Source: Umbelopsis isabellina (taxonomy: Eukaryota > Mucoromycota > Umbelopsidomycetes > Umbelopsidales > Umbelopsidaceae). Taken from it: a stretch of DNA of 64,000 nucleotides. Where the stretch lies: positions 124,001 to 188,000 of the forward strand of contig JAEPQZ010000018.1 in assembly GCA_016758905.1 (NCBI GenBank). The letters run 5' to 3'. Positions 45,784 to 56,929 of the stretch are shown piece after piece. A model generated the notes under the pieces. It saw only the letters and a program-made list of their open reading frames with translations. It did no database searches and was not told the DNA's origin. Numbering within the stretch: the stretch's first letter is position 1; the number at the start of each line of letters is the position of its first letter. The position numbers and the translations under genes were made by a program.

Positions 45784-46548
45784 GACAAGGCTTCAGCTCA
45801 ATCACCAGGGCTTGCTTTCCAAAAAATTTATTTTGTTCGTCAAGGCAAAGAAATCATAGTGCAGGTCAAATTTCCAAGCTGTAGACGTCATCAACTTAAA
45901 TATTGAAACCCACCATATAAAATACATTAGATCATTTAGGCTCATATTGCGTTGTAGCTGTAGTGGCAAGATACCTGGTCTTATCTCAGTAAGGCATCGA
46001 GTATGCATATTCTGACAATAACCAACCAATTTATATTAGTGAAGTATGGGTTCCTAATGTGAGCCATAATTTCAGCAACAAAGACAAATGGTTTTGTTTG
46101 AAGTTTTTCAAATTTTGATGTAATAGCTAAAGCACAGTAGCACCAGAGTTTTGACAATTCAGTTGATCAATTCCCCTTCTTGAAGGAAATTTAATAGGGC
46201 CTTGTCATTCAAGGCGAAAATGTCCATAATATAATTGCACAGACAGTACTGCTGCTCAGCCAATCAATAATTAATCTGAGATACTTTGTCTAAGCTGGTG
46301 TCTCATTGCAAAACTACTATTAGCATAGTACAAGCCAGTTTATTGATCCATGAGATATAATGATAAAGTGCTTGTATGTAAGCTCAGCAAGGATAATAAA
46401 CACAAAAATACTAATAGACAAAATTTTGTAAAAAGAGTGACGGGGGCACCAAAGGGAATAACAACAGAATTCGGGGAGGGACAGCAATATGTAATAACGG
46501 AGGGATATAATATACCTATTTGGTGGTGATTTTTAAAGGAATGCTTTT
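45784..46548. other. Intergenic, PPR promoter and KEN-protein 3' flank
   Basis: AT-rich, no gene supported. Confidence 0.45.
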
Positions 46549-47796
46549 TTAACTTTTCTGTTTTCGTGGACGCAAGCGCTTCTTTATGTTATCTTGGTCC
46601 TTCTTGAGCAAAGCTTCTGGTGAATCGGTTTCATCCGACCTTCGCTTGTGAAGAGTTCTAGTGGTCGTCTTGGTGACCTGTACAGTAGTAGTTGTGACAG
46701 TCACCTCCTTGGTGACAGTTTCCGAAGGAGATGCATCACGGACGGTCTTTGTGGGAGAAGCAGAGTTAAATACGTCTTCGAGAGGCTGTGAGATTAATTC
46801 AGACCTATTATCCTCCTCTGTATCATCAGCGACTTCTTTATTGGTATACTGAGTAGCCACTACGACGGGATCTTGATCTCTCTGCTCTGGTTCCACTTGG
46901 GACTTTCTTTTGCAATTAGTTTCACGATGTTGGGTGAGGTCAGCTACTTGAGCCTTGGTGTTTTTGATGTCTGACAGCAAAGACTTCGCTGTCTCTTCAG
47001 CCTGCTCAAGCGCTTGTGATAAGACGGCTTGGCTATCTGTCCAACTGGGGCTACGCAGACGACTACTGCTAATGTTTTGACTGGCCGGGGTCGGTGATGA
47101 CTCCCGCGCAGATGTGTCTCGCAAGAGGTCCTTATATTCCGGCAGGTCATGAACGTCTATTTCTGAAAGTGGTCTTCGTGATATCTTTTTCCTTTCTGGG
47201 ACCACGGGCTGACGCGACTGACCACGCTGCGTTCGCGCTCGCGTCTGTGAAGGTTTTGATTTGATGTGTTTGCTGGGCAAATGATTTTCTTCATCGCCAC
47301 TGTCTGGTGCAGCAGCTTTGGCTTCCTGCTTGTTTTGAAAAATGGGTTTAGCTTCGTCCACCCAAATTTCAAAACTGGTATCTGAGTGTTTAATAGTTGA
47401 GTGTCTAATAGGGACCTTTGAAAACGGCGATTTGGCTAAAACAGAAGCAACAGTAACATTCTCATCGTTGCGTGGCGACATGGTACTGCGTGCAATCAGT
47501 CTGGGAGATCGATCTTGGATCGTAGGTGACCGTGCGCCCAGAGTCAACCTTTCCGCTTGGCGGATTGAGCGGAACTTTTCATCATGCTTTTCTGGTCGAT
47601 GACCAATTCTCGGTTGCTGTGCTGGTTTATGTGTTGCCTTGGTAGGCGTATAAGTAGGCGTGCTGTTGGCGGTTTTGGCACCTAGAGCTTTTCTTTGCCT
47701 TGGTGTGGCTGCAACAGTGACGTTCTCTTTATTTATAGCCAAACCAGAATCATTCTCTTTGGAATGAAGGACACGAGTCGGTGTGGAGTGGCTCAT
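46549..47796 (-). CDS. Disordered protein with two KEN boxes and D-box-like motifs
   Basis: Single exon, 415 residues, low in hydrophobic content and rich in Ser, Thr, Lys and Arg. KEN boxes occupy residues 13-15 and 23-25. A destruction-box-like RKALGAKTAN lies at 35-44, and several SP/TP sites follow (ARSPT, DRSPR, MSPR, KSPF). A lone conserved-looking hydrophobic motif, FEIWVDE, is at 142-148. The C-terminal half has a helical segment (LEQAEETAKSLLSDIKNTKAQV), a Thr/Val-rich run and a basic end (KKRLRPRKQKS) that could be a nuclear signal. The N terminus resembles securin and other APC/C substrates, suggesting a cell-cycle protein degraded in mitosis. The identity is unknown and the role is inference. 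Confidence 0.8.
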   Translation of the reverse strand: MSHSTPTRVLHSKENDSGLAINKENVTVAATPRQRKALGAKTANSTPTYTPTKATHKPAQQPRIGHRPEKHDEKFRSIRQAERLTLGARSPTIQDRSPRLIARSTMSPRNDENVTVASVLAKSPFSKVPIRHSTIKHSDTSFEIWVDEAKPIFQNKQEAKAAAPDSGDEENHLPSKHIKSKPSQTRARTQRGQSRQPVVPERKKISRRPLSEIDVHDLPEYKDLLRDTSARESSPTPASQNISSSRLRSPSWTDSQAVLSQALEQAEETAKSLLSDIKNTKAQVADLTQHRETNCKRKSQVEPEQRDQDPVVVATQYTNKEVADDTEEDNRSELISQPLEDVFNSASPTKTVRDASPSETVTKEVTVTTTTVQVTKTTTRTLHKRRSDETDSPEALLKKDQDNIKKRLRPRKQKS

Positions 47797-48207
47797 GTCA
47801 CAAGTACAAGCGGTTACAACCTTGGTAAAGTGAGAGTAGCGAGTTTTTATATGTGAATGTACAGATTCAAGAAGTGAATAAAAGAAGTCTAGCGAGAGGT
47901 TACCAAACGAAGGATGGAAAGCGTGTTTGGGATGCGGGCGTTAAACTCACGCGCGTTTGTGACGTGCTCGGGACTTTCTTACAGCAGCATGATAAAAAAG
48001 CCTCGTTCGTCTCTTTATCATTTAAACTGCTCGTTCGTCAGTAAGAGGTTTGCACCTTATATTTATAATGTACTTTAGATCTATAATGTATCTGTACGAG
48101 ATTATATATATATGGCTGTGTGCATCAAAAACGGATTGCCAAATCCTGGATATTTGATGTGATGTTTATTGTGAAAGCATCGGAATATAAGTTAAATATT
48201 ATTGCAA
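47797..48207. other. Intergenic, promoter of the KEN-box gene
   Basis: Contains ACGCG repeats on either strand near 47950 (CACGCGCG). ACGCG is the core of MBF/DSC sites for G1/S genes, so cell-cycle transcription is possible. No gene seen. Confidence 0.4.
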
Positions 48208-50455
48208 TTAAAGCATGCGTCTGCCAATATGTATATTTCTCTTGCGATGTGCGTCCTTGAAGCTAATGGGTACAGATCTCTTGGTAGCAGCAGCCTTTGT
48301 GGTGCTGCTGGCTGCCTTGGTGGTCTTAGTAGAACTGGCTTTGGTGGTCTTGGTAGAACTGGCTTTGGTGGACGAGACCTTTGTAACCTTAGTACTGGTC
48401 TTGCTTGGACTGGAGTATTCTCCAGCAGGGCATAGAGCAAGTGCACTCTGGGGAACTGCCAATTTGGGTATGTTCCAAGATTCGTCTTCCATTTGGACCA
48501 ATAGACCTGCTTCGACGTGCCACTGTTTGTCAAATTAGTATTTGCGGTGTGATTCAGTCAACAATTTGCCACACAGCTTACCTCAATATGGCAATGAAGT
48601 GCCCATACTCCAGTATTGTCAGCTAGAGAAAAGATGAGGAGTTTGTTTAATATATTGTTGTTACCATAGTTACCCTGCAAGTCGTTGTCGCCTTACCCTT
48701 GTAGCGGAATACTGTCCAACCACCACCGGGTACGGTGGAAGTGTCTCTTCTCAGAGGGTTAGCAGTGTTGAACTTGGGTCTATCCTTAGCATCATCGTAT
48801 GTTTCATTGCCCCATCCTAGAATATAGAAAGTATGGCCATGGAAATGGAAAGGATGTTCGTTTTGATCGTTGTTGATGAGCAGAACTTCGACATAATCAG
48901 AGGTATTTGGGCGAATGATCAATTGATCGGTACTCAGTTGGGGTTTTTTGTAATATTCATTAAATATAGTGGGGTAGGAGAAGTTGGCAACATAGCTGAC
49001 ATTGTTGATAAACGCACGGTTGATGTTGGTAACTGGATCACCATGGAAGTCCCATGAGATCGTGATTTGCTCAGCAGCTGTAGGGGCAGCTTGTTTTTGA
49101 TAAGGACGAAGTACAGTGTAGTCAAGATCTTGACAGTCAACCAACTGATCAGACCAGTCGACAGAGTTGTTGAAAGACTTGCTACCTCCGGCATATACGA
49201 CTGGAGCAAGAGCCAGACTTTCTTTTGCAATAACTTCACCTAAATCAAGACAAGCTTGGTCCATTTGTGCCCGCATATAGTAGTTTTGGTGCTTTTGGTT
49301 GGCAGTGACAATGACAGAGTACCGTTGACCGACATTGATGGGAAGTCTGTGCACATATTGAGGAGTCAAGTCAGTGCCATCGGCTTCGACAACAGCGAGT
49401 GTATGGTTATCAATAGAAAACCAGAAGTTTCCAAATGCACTGATGGATAAAGGTTTAGCACGTCGGTATTGAGCGTCAAATCAAATTTCTCAATCCTTAC
49501 CTGGTGTTGATCAATCGAAGCTTGTATCGTTTGCCAGGAGTGAAGGTAAAGTTGATGGTAGAAGCATTAGCATTGCAAGGGGTACCGGGAGGGACGTAAC
49601 CGGTACATCCGTTTGAGCCGGTGCCAGAGATCAGAGCATTGTCGGGAGAAGGCTGTTAAACGAAAGATTTAATATAGAGCCTTCTTATACGATATTTGTA
49701 AGATACATTACCTCTTCTCCTTTACTTGCGCGAGATAAGTAATGCGAAAGCAAATCTGCCGAGTCAGTATGATACCAATCACTGAGTGGAATGGTAATCT
49801 CCTCATCGTATGGTAGAGGTCCAGGATTGCTTGGGTTTTCGATAATCAAAGCACCAACAATTCCATCTACATACTGAGACATGTAGTGACTATGGTACCA
49901 GTAAGTACCACTTTGGTTGGCAGTAGAGAACGTGTACGTGTAGGATTCTCCGGCAGGAATTGGGCATTGGGTCTTTTAAATATATTAGTTAGACACAGCC
50001 ATGTGCATGATAGATTAGAGATGAAATACATACTACACCGGGTGTTCCCTATTTATTGATCAGAGGTCCATATTAGTAACATCTTCTTCTAAAGAATTCA
50101 ATGCAATGCTATACGTACGTCGTTCCAAGGAGTACCACGTTGGTACATACCGTGCCAATGCATGCCAGTTGGCTCAGTCAGATTATTGATCACTTTGATG
50201 GAAAGGGTATCTCCAGTGTTAGCGGTGATGGTAGGACCAGGATACTGTCCATTAATAACATAACCAAGTCTTGAGAAACCATCTATGAGAGAGAGCGTTG
50301 TCAATAACAGTTGGAATCAACTTAGCCCACGTCAATATGAGTTTACCAGGGGCAATGGTGGCTTGACTAATAGTAAGAGTGTAAGATTTTGTAGCTGCAA
50401 ATACGCCATGCAAACCGAGACCTGCTCCGAGAGCCAATAACCAGCTCAATTTCAT
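48208..50455 (-). CDS. Secreted multicopper oxidase (laccase-like)
   Basis: Eight exons: 50455-50347, 50282-50119, 50048-50034, 49972-49712, 49652-49501, 49439-48697, 48622-48582, 48522-48208, giving 599 residues. A signal peptide ends near residue 20. All four copper motifs are present: HWHG (78-81), HSH (122-124), [10 protein letters not shown] and HCHIEWHVEAG, the last including the type 1 cysteine and a Leu axial position. Three cupredoxin domains are inferred from spacing. Such enzymes oxidise phenols or metals with four-electron oxygen reduction. There is no transmembrane anchor, which argues against Fet3. The C-terminal 80 residues are an unusual Ser/Thr/Lys repeat (SSTKTTKA units) ending in a basic tail, perhaps O-glycosylated and wall-bound. 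Exon 3 is a 15-nt microexon coding GTPGV. Confidence 0.93.
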
Positions 50456-53212
50456 TTGTAAGGAATGGGAAGGTTAGAGGTAGGTTATAAGGATTCGGAG
50501 ATACCGACTTTAAATATTGCAAAGATAAGTGATCGGCTACAATTAAGAACACAGCAGTAGGTTTCAATGATTAAACCTGGTGGGTCCTCCAAATTAAGCT
50601 AAAATGAACTAAATGGATTATACATGGGATCGACGAGCTTGTTAAACGATCTCTAAAAGGTCCTTTCTGCCTAAATTAATGAGGGGTAGTACAGGAACAA
50701 GTGTGCAATAACCTGGGTTACACACTCAACTGCAGCTCCTGGTAGCTGTTTAGGTGTACAGATTAGGTACAAGATGGTACAATTTCATTGCTGTACCACT
50801 TTATATCTCAGTCACTATTCCTTTTATCGACATGTGTCGCAGTCTAGATATGCAATAAGGTGCACAACAGGGACGGCTGGCCCACTCTAATGATTGTTCT
50901 CCCGTTCCTACCCATCATATGTCGCGCAGGAGGACAAACGACTTTCCTTATCTGCTGGTTGGATTCATCAAAATGAGGGTGCTTGGGAATTTATGACTTT
51001 CGGCTTTCCCACCAATCTGATTAAGGTGATCGGTATATGCTGAGATGCTTTCCTGCAGTTAATTTCTTATTTTCATCGTTCAGCCCCCTGGGAAAACTAG
51101 TAGCGCTGATCAGATAATATTAATATCGGCAGCCATAACTTAAAGCTATACTTGGAGTGACTTATATTATTTTTCTTGCATGAGCTGCATGATGTGAGGG
51201 TACTAAGGTATTGCCACCAACTTCTCAGGTTCAGGGGCTTTATGATTCGTGATAGCTGCAGCTAGTGGAGTTAAAACTTTCGGAGCGACTATCAGTTCAC
51301 AACATGTACTTCTGGTCATATGGTTGTGGTATACCTTTGGACGGCTTCAAGGTTTCCATAAAGATAAGCGAAGCAGAAAAGGAACGACTTGCCTGCTCCT
51401 GAGACAGTTAAATATTTTTTAAAGTTGCAATAGCCTACACTTTCCATCTATGATATTGTAGCGTAGGACGAGCTTGTAGTCACAAATAGCCATCAAATCA
51501 AAATCTCTGAAGTGAGACTCATTGAGTGGAACGTTGCGTGCAACTGGTAATTGATTTATTCATTGCCGGGTTTCATGCTTATTAGATTGACTACGCTCAA
51601 TTTAGTAACAAAAACGCGGCACTGGTTGACTATACACAGTTACCAAATAAAAAAGAAAATCCAACCCAAGCCCAAACTTACAAGGTGTGAATGCTAATAT
51701 TTCATATCGAGATCTGTTAAAGGGCAGATTTTGTATGACAGCTACTTAGTAAGCAAGATTTCGCGATGCATGCATAGAGCCGCGTAGCTTTGGTACACCG
51801 TTATGATACAGGCAAAGAATATGCAGTGAGTCAATCTATACGGAAGACTTCATTATAATGTACCAATACTAAGATTTTGGTCTACCTCCGACTCGTTGAG
51901 TATTTGATTATGCTAGATACTATTCCCACCCTGCTCAACCTGGGTACACAACTACAAAACCAATATAAAAAGCCAATGGACAACAACCTTAATGGTTAGT
52001 ATGGTAATCGGTCAACAAGGAAGGTCAACCTCGGGAAGCCATTATATTCAAGTCAAACACCCTTTCCCGATATTGAATTCCACTGAACTCATAAACAGAA
52101 GTTTTCGCCTAGGTAAATCTGGGTCACAAATTATTCTGTGCTAATAGCGCACAAGCGGCCACAAGCCTCAGTAAATGTGGCTTGTATGGCCAACGTAGCA
52201 TACCTATATTAGCCTGGAGATATTGACCTAAATAGTAATGTTATATTACTACGGCAAGCCGACCTTTCATAGTAACTGTGACGTATCTTGCTACGGCATG
52301 TGCTCTTTTTCAAAAGGCACATTTGCGTATATATCGCAAAGCATAGGTCCAAGTCGTAAAAAGATAAGAGTGGTAAAAATGTCAACGAGGGATCGTAGCA
52401 AAATGCGGAAAAATTCTGAATCCATTCACATATTCAATCCAAGTGATGGAGACTATCCAACTCAAGTAATGGAAAGCCTATGAGTTGTCAAGTAAAAAAT
52501 GGTACATTGGAATAGTCAGATACGCCTGTGGCCAAATAGAACAAGATATTTTATTGGCTAAACTAACTACTTTGGGGTCCTGGCATGACTGAAATGTTTT
52601 CCTTGTCTGCCAGTGCTTTTTAAAGGCAAAGAGTTTCACCGAATCAAGGTATTGAACCTTTGTGGCAAGTGTCTCCACATCACGAGGTAGAAGGTGACAT
52701 CATTTTGTTTAAAGCGGTGGAATTAAAGGCCTTTGGGCACAATAAGGAAAAAAGAAGAAGAGCTGTTCCACAAAGAGCCGCTCGAAAATCAACCAATCAG
52801 ACGATGCTTACCGTGTGCGCGTAAAGATTTTAGCTTCCTTTCGTATAGCTTTGCCAGACTTGATGGCAGCTCTATAGGCATTGACATGGACGATAAGTTG
52901 ATACATTGTGTTGATCAAGTATCAAAAGGTTCCGGATTCAGGTTGGGAGCTGTAAGGGCTCTTAAATTTTGCAAGCACGGATTGGCCTTTGGAAAAAATG
53001 AAGTGAAAAAATTTGCAAGTGACTCTTTCCGTGGCCGGGTCATCACAAATTTTAAAAAAGCGACCAAAAAGCAAAAGGCTTTGCTTCCTCTTCATTGCAT
53101 TCTAATTTTCCAAATACCCCCCAACACCACCCATAACTCCATCATCCTGGCATCTTTTAACGCACAACCACGACCAACTTCTCCCCCCATCTCTGACCTG
53201 CGACACTCGCAA
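50456..53212. other. Long divergent intergenic region
   Basis: About 2.7 kb between the oxidase (minus) and the Whi3-like gene (plus), so it holds both promoters. Frames at 52238-52483 and 52733 onward have no motif; the latter runs into the RNA-binding protein's leader. CA- and CT-rich sequence just before 53213 looks like a 5' UTR. No RNA gene or transposon recognised. Confidence 0.45.
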
Positions 53213-55358
53213 ATGTCCCCAGGCTCATTACCAACTGTCTCTCCGCTGACAAGTAGCCTGTACAACGTAATGATGAATCAAAACAATACTCCAACCACGC
53301 AACCCAACGAGGAAATCTCCACTATTTTTGTCGTTGGTTTCCCCGACGATATGCAGGAACGGGAGTTCCAGAATATGTTCATCTTTTCTCCAGGTTTTGA
53401 GGCCGCTACACTCAAAGTACCGAGCAAAGACCAAGAGGAAGAAATGGGTTTAAACACACCCACACCTAGCAATCCATCAACCAGCTTAAGTGCTATGGCT
53501 GCTTCAAATGCCGCTAATACGAATGCTCGCAAACAAATTGTAAGTAAACATTGTTGTACAAGATGCTGCCTGTTTATTTGTTCGTCAAAGGCTATTATTA
53601 TTTTACATTTTGCCTTTGCCATGCCATGCCATGCCATGGCCAAAAAAAAATTTGTGTCTAGCTTTTTGGTCAATATTTTGCAATATCATGGATCATCAAC
53701 GTCTAACTGACCCTTATTACCTTCATTCCGTTTAGATTGGCTTTGCAAAATTCCGTACTCGACTCGAAGCGCTTGAAGCAAAGGATATTCTTAGTGGACG
53801 AAAAGTCGATGCCGAGAAAGGTTCGGTATTGAAAGCTGAAATGGCAAAGAAGAATTTGCATACCAAGCGCGGTTTATCGAGCGATCAACAACAGCAAACT
53901 ACTACGCCTGCTTCTACCGCGCCTGCTGCGTTCCCAATGGCTCCACAAGCTATTCATCCGCAAAAACGGTTCCCCGGAAATCCGGCGTCGGCGTATGAAG
54001 CATTTTATTCGGTACCAGCACTTCCCAGTGACTTGCTTTCGCCTAATGAATATCCGTATGATTTCTATTCGGATGTGTTCTCACCTAGCACTCCTACTGC
54101 TTTCAACGATCCAAGCTTTGCCTCACGTGCACAGTCATTTGACGCTCGTTCCAGTTCGGCTGGTGATGTACTTGGCGGCGGCGGCGGTTCGCAAGGAAAT
54201 GTCAACAACGGTGGGGTAGGCATTAATGGAGCAGCAAATGGTGGCCTGGTGTCATCTTCTTCTGCTCGAGCTCCCATTGGTTTCAATCCTGGCCATCGCT
54301 TCTCTAAAGGTTTGATTGACTTGGAAAACGATCCTACTCATCCATTGAGTTATCTTTCGAAATCCACTCCTGTGGGCAGTGATCGTGGATTTGCAGGAGC
54401 TGCATTGTTTGGTAGTTCAGCATTGACAAATGGTTTGAACGGAGCACCTCAACAAAGCATCAGCAGCGTTTTGGATGAAGCACAACAATCAACTTCCAAC
54501 AATGCAAGTAATAACGCAAATAGGGACTCGCAAACGCCACAGCCGCCCACCGCCCGATTCGGATCATTGAGTATTAACACAAATTCCGGTGGTCTCCCAG
54601 CTACCAATACTGCTTCGAGTACAGCAACAAATGGATTGCCTTCGCCCGGTTTAGGATCACCAGGTTATCGCGGTGTGAATATGATACCTGCTCAAAATCC
54701 AGCTGATCAAAACCCACCATGCAATACGTTGTATGTAGGTAATTTGCCGCCCAATACGAGTGAGGATGAGCTCAAAGCATTGTTCTCACGGTGCGTTGGT
54801 TACAAACGCTTGTCATTCCGTAACAAACCCAATGGCCCCATGTGCTTTGTTGAATTTGAGGATGTCGCCTGTGCAGCGCAGGCGCTGAATGATCTTTATG
54901 GCAATCCTCTTAGCAATTCTGTGAAGGGAGGCATTAGGTTATCGTATAGCAAGAACCCATTGGTGAGTGTGCGCACATTACCAGGTGACGGAAATCATCT
55001 TGGATAATTACTAAACATGCCGTGTTTGTCTGTTTATCAGGGAGTACGTCAAAACCCCACCAACAATACTAGCAATAACAGCAGCAGCAGCAACACCACT
55101 ACCACCAATAACAATAGCACCAACAATAGTAGTACCACCAACACCACCACCACCCCCACCAATAGCAACATTATTAACAGCATCAACAACACTACTAGCA
55201 ATGTATCTAGCAATAACGGTATTCCCATTTCAATGATGAGCAACAACAACAACAACAACAACAATCAACATAATAGCTTTGGATACAATCCCATGGTGGG
55301 AGGATTCTCTTTCTCTGATAGACGTGAAAGCTACAGCTTTGACCCACAGCTGTCTTAA
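53213..55358 (+). CDS. Whi3-like RNA-binding protein with two RRMs
   Basis: Three exons: 53213-53539, 53736-54962, 55041-55358, giving 623 residues. RRM1 is split by the first intron: [20 protein letters not shown], then [20 protein letters not shown] long disordered middle is rich in Ser, Asn and Gly. RRM2 is canonical: [18 protein letters not shown] as RNP2 and [14 protein letters not shown] as RNP1, followed by SYSKNPLGVRQ, the signature of the Whi3/Mde7 group. The C terminus is extremely Asn- and Thr-rich. Whi3 binds mRNAs such as G1 cyclins, forms condensates and controls cell size and nuclear cycling in multinucleate hyphae. The ATG at 53213 is the first in frame after a C-rich leader; the frame stays open upstream. 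Confidence 0.9.
53617..53639. repeat. ATGCC pentamer repeat inside the first intron of the Whi3-like gene
   Basis: Four TGCCA/ATGCC units in tandem within the 196-nt intron 53540-53735, which is about twice the usual intron length here. Confidence 0.8.
55060..55266 (+). repeat. Asn/Thr-coding trinucleotide-rich region
   Basis: Coding DNA made of AAC, AAT, ACC and AGC triplets, with a pure AAC run at about 55239-55264, encoding an Asn/Thr/Ser low-complexity tail. It is likely length-variable between strains. Confidence 0.85.
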
Positions 55359-55750
55359 ATTTGCGCCGAGATTAGAGAGAGAGAGCGAGAACAAGAAGAA
55401 GCCAAAGCAACTTCACTTTGTTTCATTTTGTCACCGTGAGCGACCACAAAATGTATTATCTTTTTTTTTGTATTTGCTATGCACTACCGTTCTTCATGCT
55501 ATTTTCACAGCAACATCTTCTATTGTGAGCTTTTTCTTTACTATCTCTTTTTTCTTAGTATCCTCATCTTTTTTATGTTGCGTTCTACTTTTTCGTTTGC
55601 CCCTTTTTCTCTTTTGTATACAGAACATACTACCCACTCAATCGTTGTATTGTGCTTTTAATTCAGCATTTTCATGTCTTACTTTTTTTTCTTTTCTTTT
55701 CTTTTTTTTCTTACACCACATTACGCATATCATCTTTCTTATTTTTTTCT

Positions 55751-55776
55751 TTCCTTCCTTCCTTCCTTCCTTCCTT
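55751..55776. repeat. TTCC tetranucleotide microsatellite
   Basis: Six TTCC units in the T-rich 3' flank of the Whi3-like gene. Confidence 0.85.
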
Positions 55777-56212
55777 GGCTTTCCGCGCCTGATGGAAAAA
55801 CCACAAAACTATCTCTCCCTTTATTGATATATAAAAGAGTTCCCCACGCAAAAAATCTACAAAAAAAAAAAGAGTCAGAAAAAGTAATTCACCAATCAAC
55901 CAAAAGCAAGCCAGCAATCAAATATCCAAGATTTCTGTAACAAGAAACCCCACTTCATTTAGTTGGAAACGTCAAAAAAAAAGCTCCCCAACCCTTTGAA
56001 AAGGAAATTGAATTTGATATTCATTCTCCTTCTATCAATAAGCATTATGTTTCACGAAGAAAGCCAAGAAATTGAGTTTTTTCGTGAAATAGTTCTGCCT
56101 GATGGGGACCCTGTCACAAGCGCACCACACAGCAAACCCTGACTTGCCGAGAGAATTGGTTTCCACGACTTGTAATTGTTGGTGGTGTGTATCTCACATC
56201 ACATGTTGGTTT

Positions 56213-56230
56213 AATGGGCCACGGCCCATT
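56213..56230. promoter_or_regulatory. Perfect inverted repeat upstream of INO1
   Basis: AATGGGCC-AC-GGCCCATT: two perfect 8-bp arms with a 2-bp spacer, about 700 bp before the INO1 start. It could be a site for a dimeric factor or a chance palindrome. Confidence 0.35.
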
Positions 56231-56929
56231 TGGAAGACGTTGACATGACCATGTTATTAATATCTTTATTTTTAACATTGCTAAGAAATGTTAAAAATAT
56301 GTTTTTGATCAGTTTTCACCTGTAAACTGCTGGCATCCTATTCGTCCCAATTTTGAATTGTATCTCCTTTGTGTTATGTCTTTCGCTCTGCTTTTATATA
56401 TTCTCTCTATTTTTTGTTATGTTTTTTTTTTATCTCTTCATTCTATCATTTAGCTCCCCTCTTCTTCCATAATTTAATTTTGGCATTAAATACAATTATC
56501 AATCCGAAACTATCCATATCAAGTAGAGTTTTGTGCGGGGGAAGGCAGGATTTTCCCGAACAAGCCACTCTGGCAACAGGTCCGGTTACAGAGCGAATGA
56601 AGCGGCGATTTAACACGTTGTGCGATACAAAAAGCTTGAAAAACCACCCCAGCAATCTCGTTCTCCACTCTACTTCTCATCATCTTTCTTCATCACTAAA
56701 GAAAGTCTCCTGGTTTATTAAAAACAAAAACAAACTTTCAAAACGGTAAGCGTTGTATGAATCTCGGGCAAGATGCCCCCATACGTCCTCGAGCATGTCA
56801 ACTAAACATCCCCCCCCCCTCCGTCCTCAGTTTGCCAATCTCTTATCTTCCACTCATAACCCGCATAGAGGTTATAGAAGGTGCTCAGACCGACCTAAAA
56901 AGCTATTCTAAATCCCAATCGTAACTCCA

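Larger units (their letters stand above)
55359..56929. other. Intergenic, Whi3-like 3' flank and INO1 promoter
   Basis: Very T/C-rich in the first 450 bp. An E-box CACATG at 56200-56205 resembles the inositol-responsive core bound by Ino2/Ino4 in yeast, though whether this lineage uses it is unknown. The palindrome at 56213-56230 lies beside it. Confidence 0.4.

Noticed and set aside
52733-53212. Upstream extension of the Whi3-like reading frame
   Set aside because: It begins at TTG, has unusual composition and lies before a C-rich leader; the family N terminus is short, so I start at 53213.
55049-55264. Minus-strand poly-Leu/Val ORF
   Set aside because: It is only the reverse of the Asn/Thr-coding triplet repeat of the Whi3-like gene.
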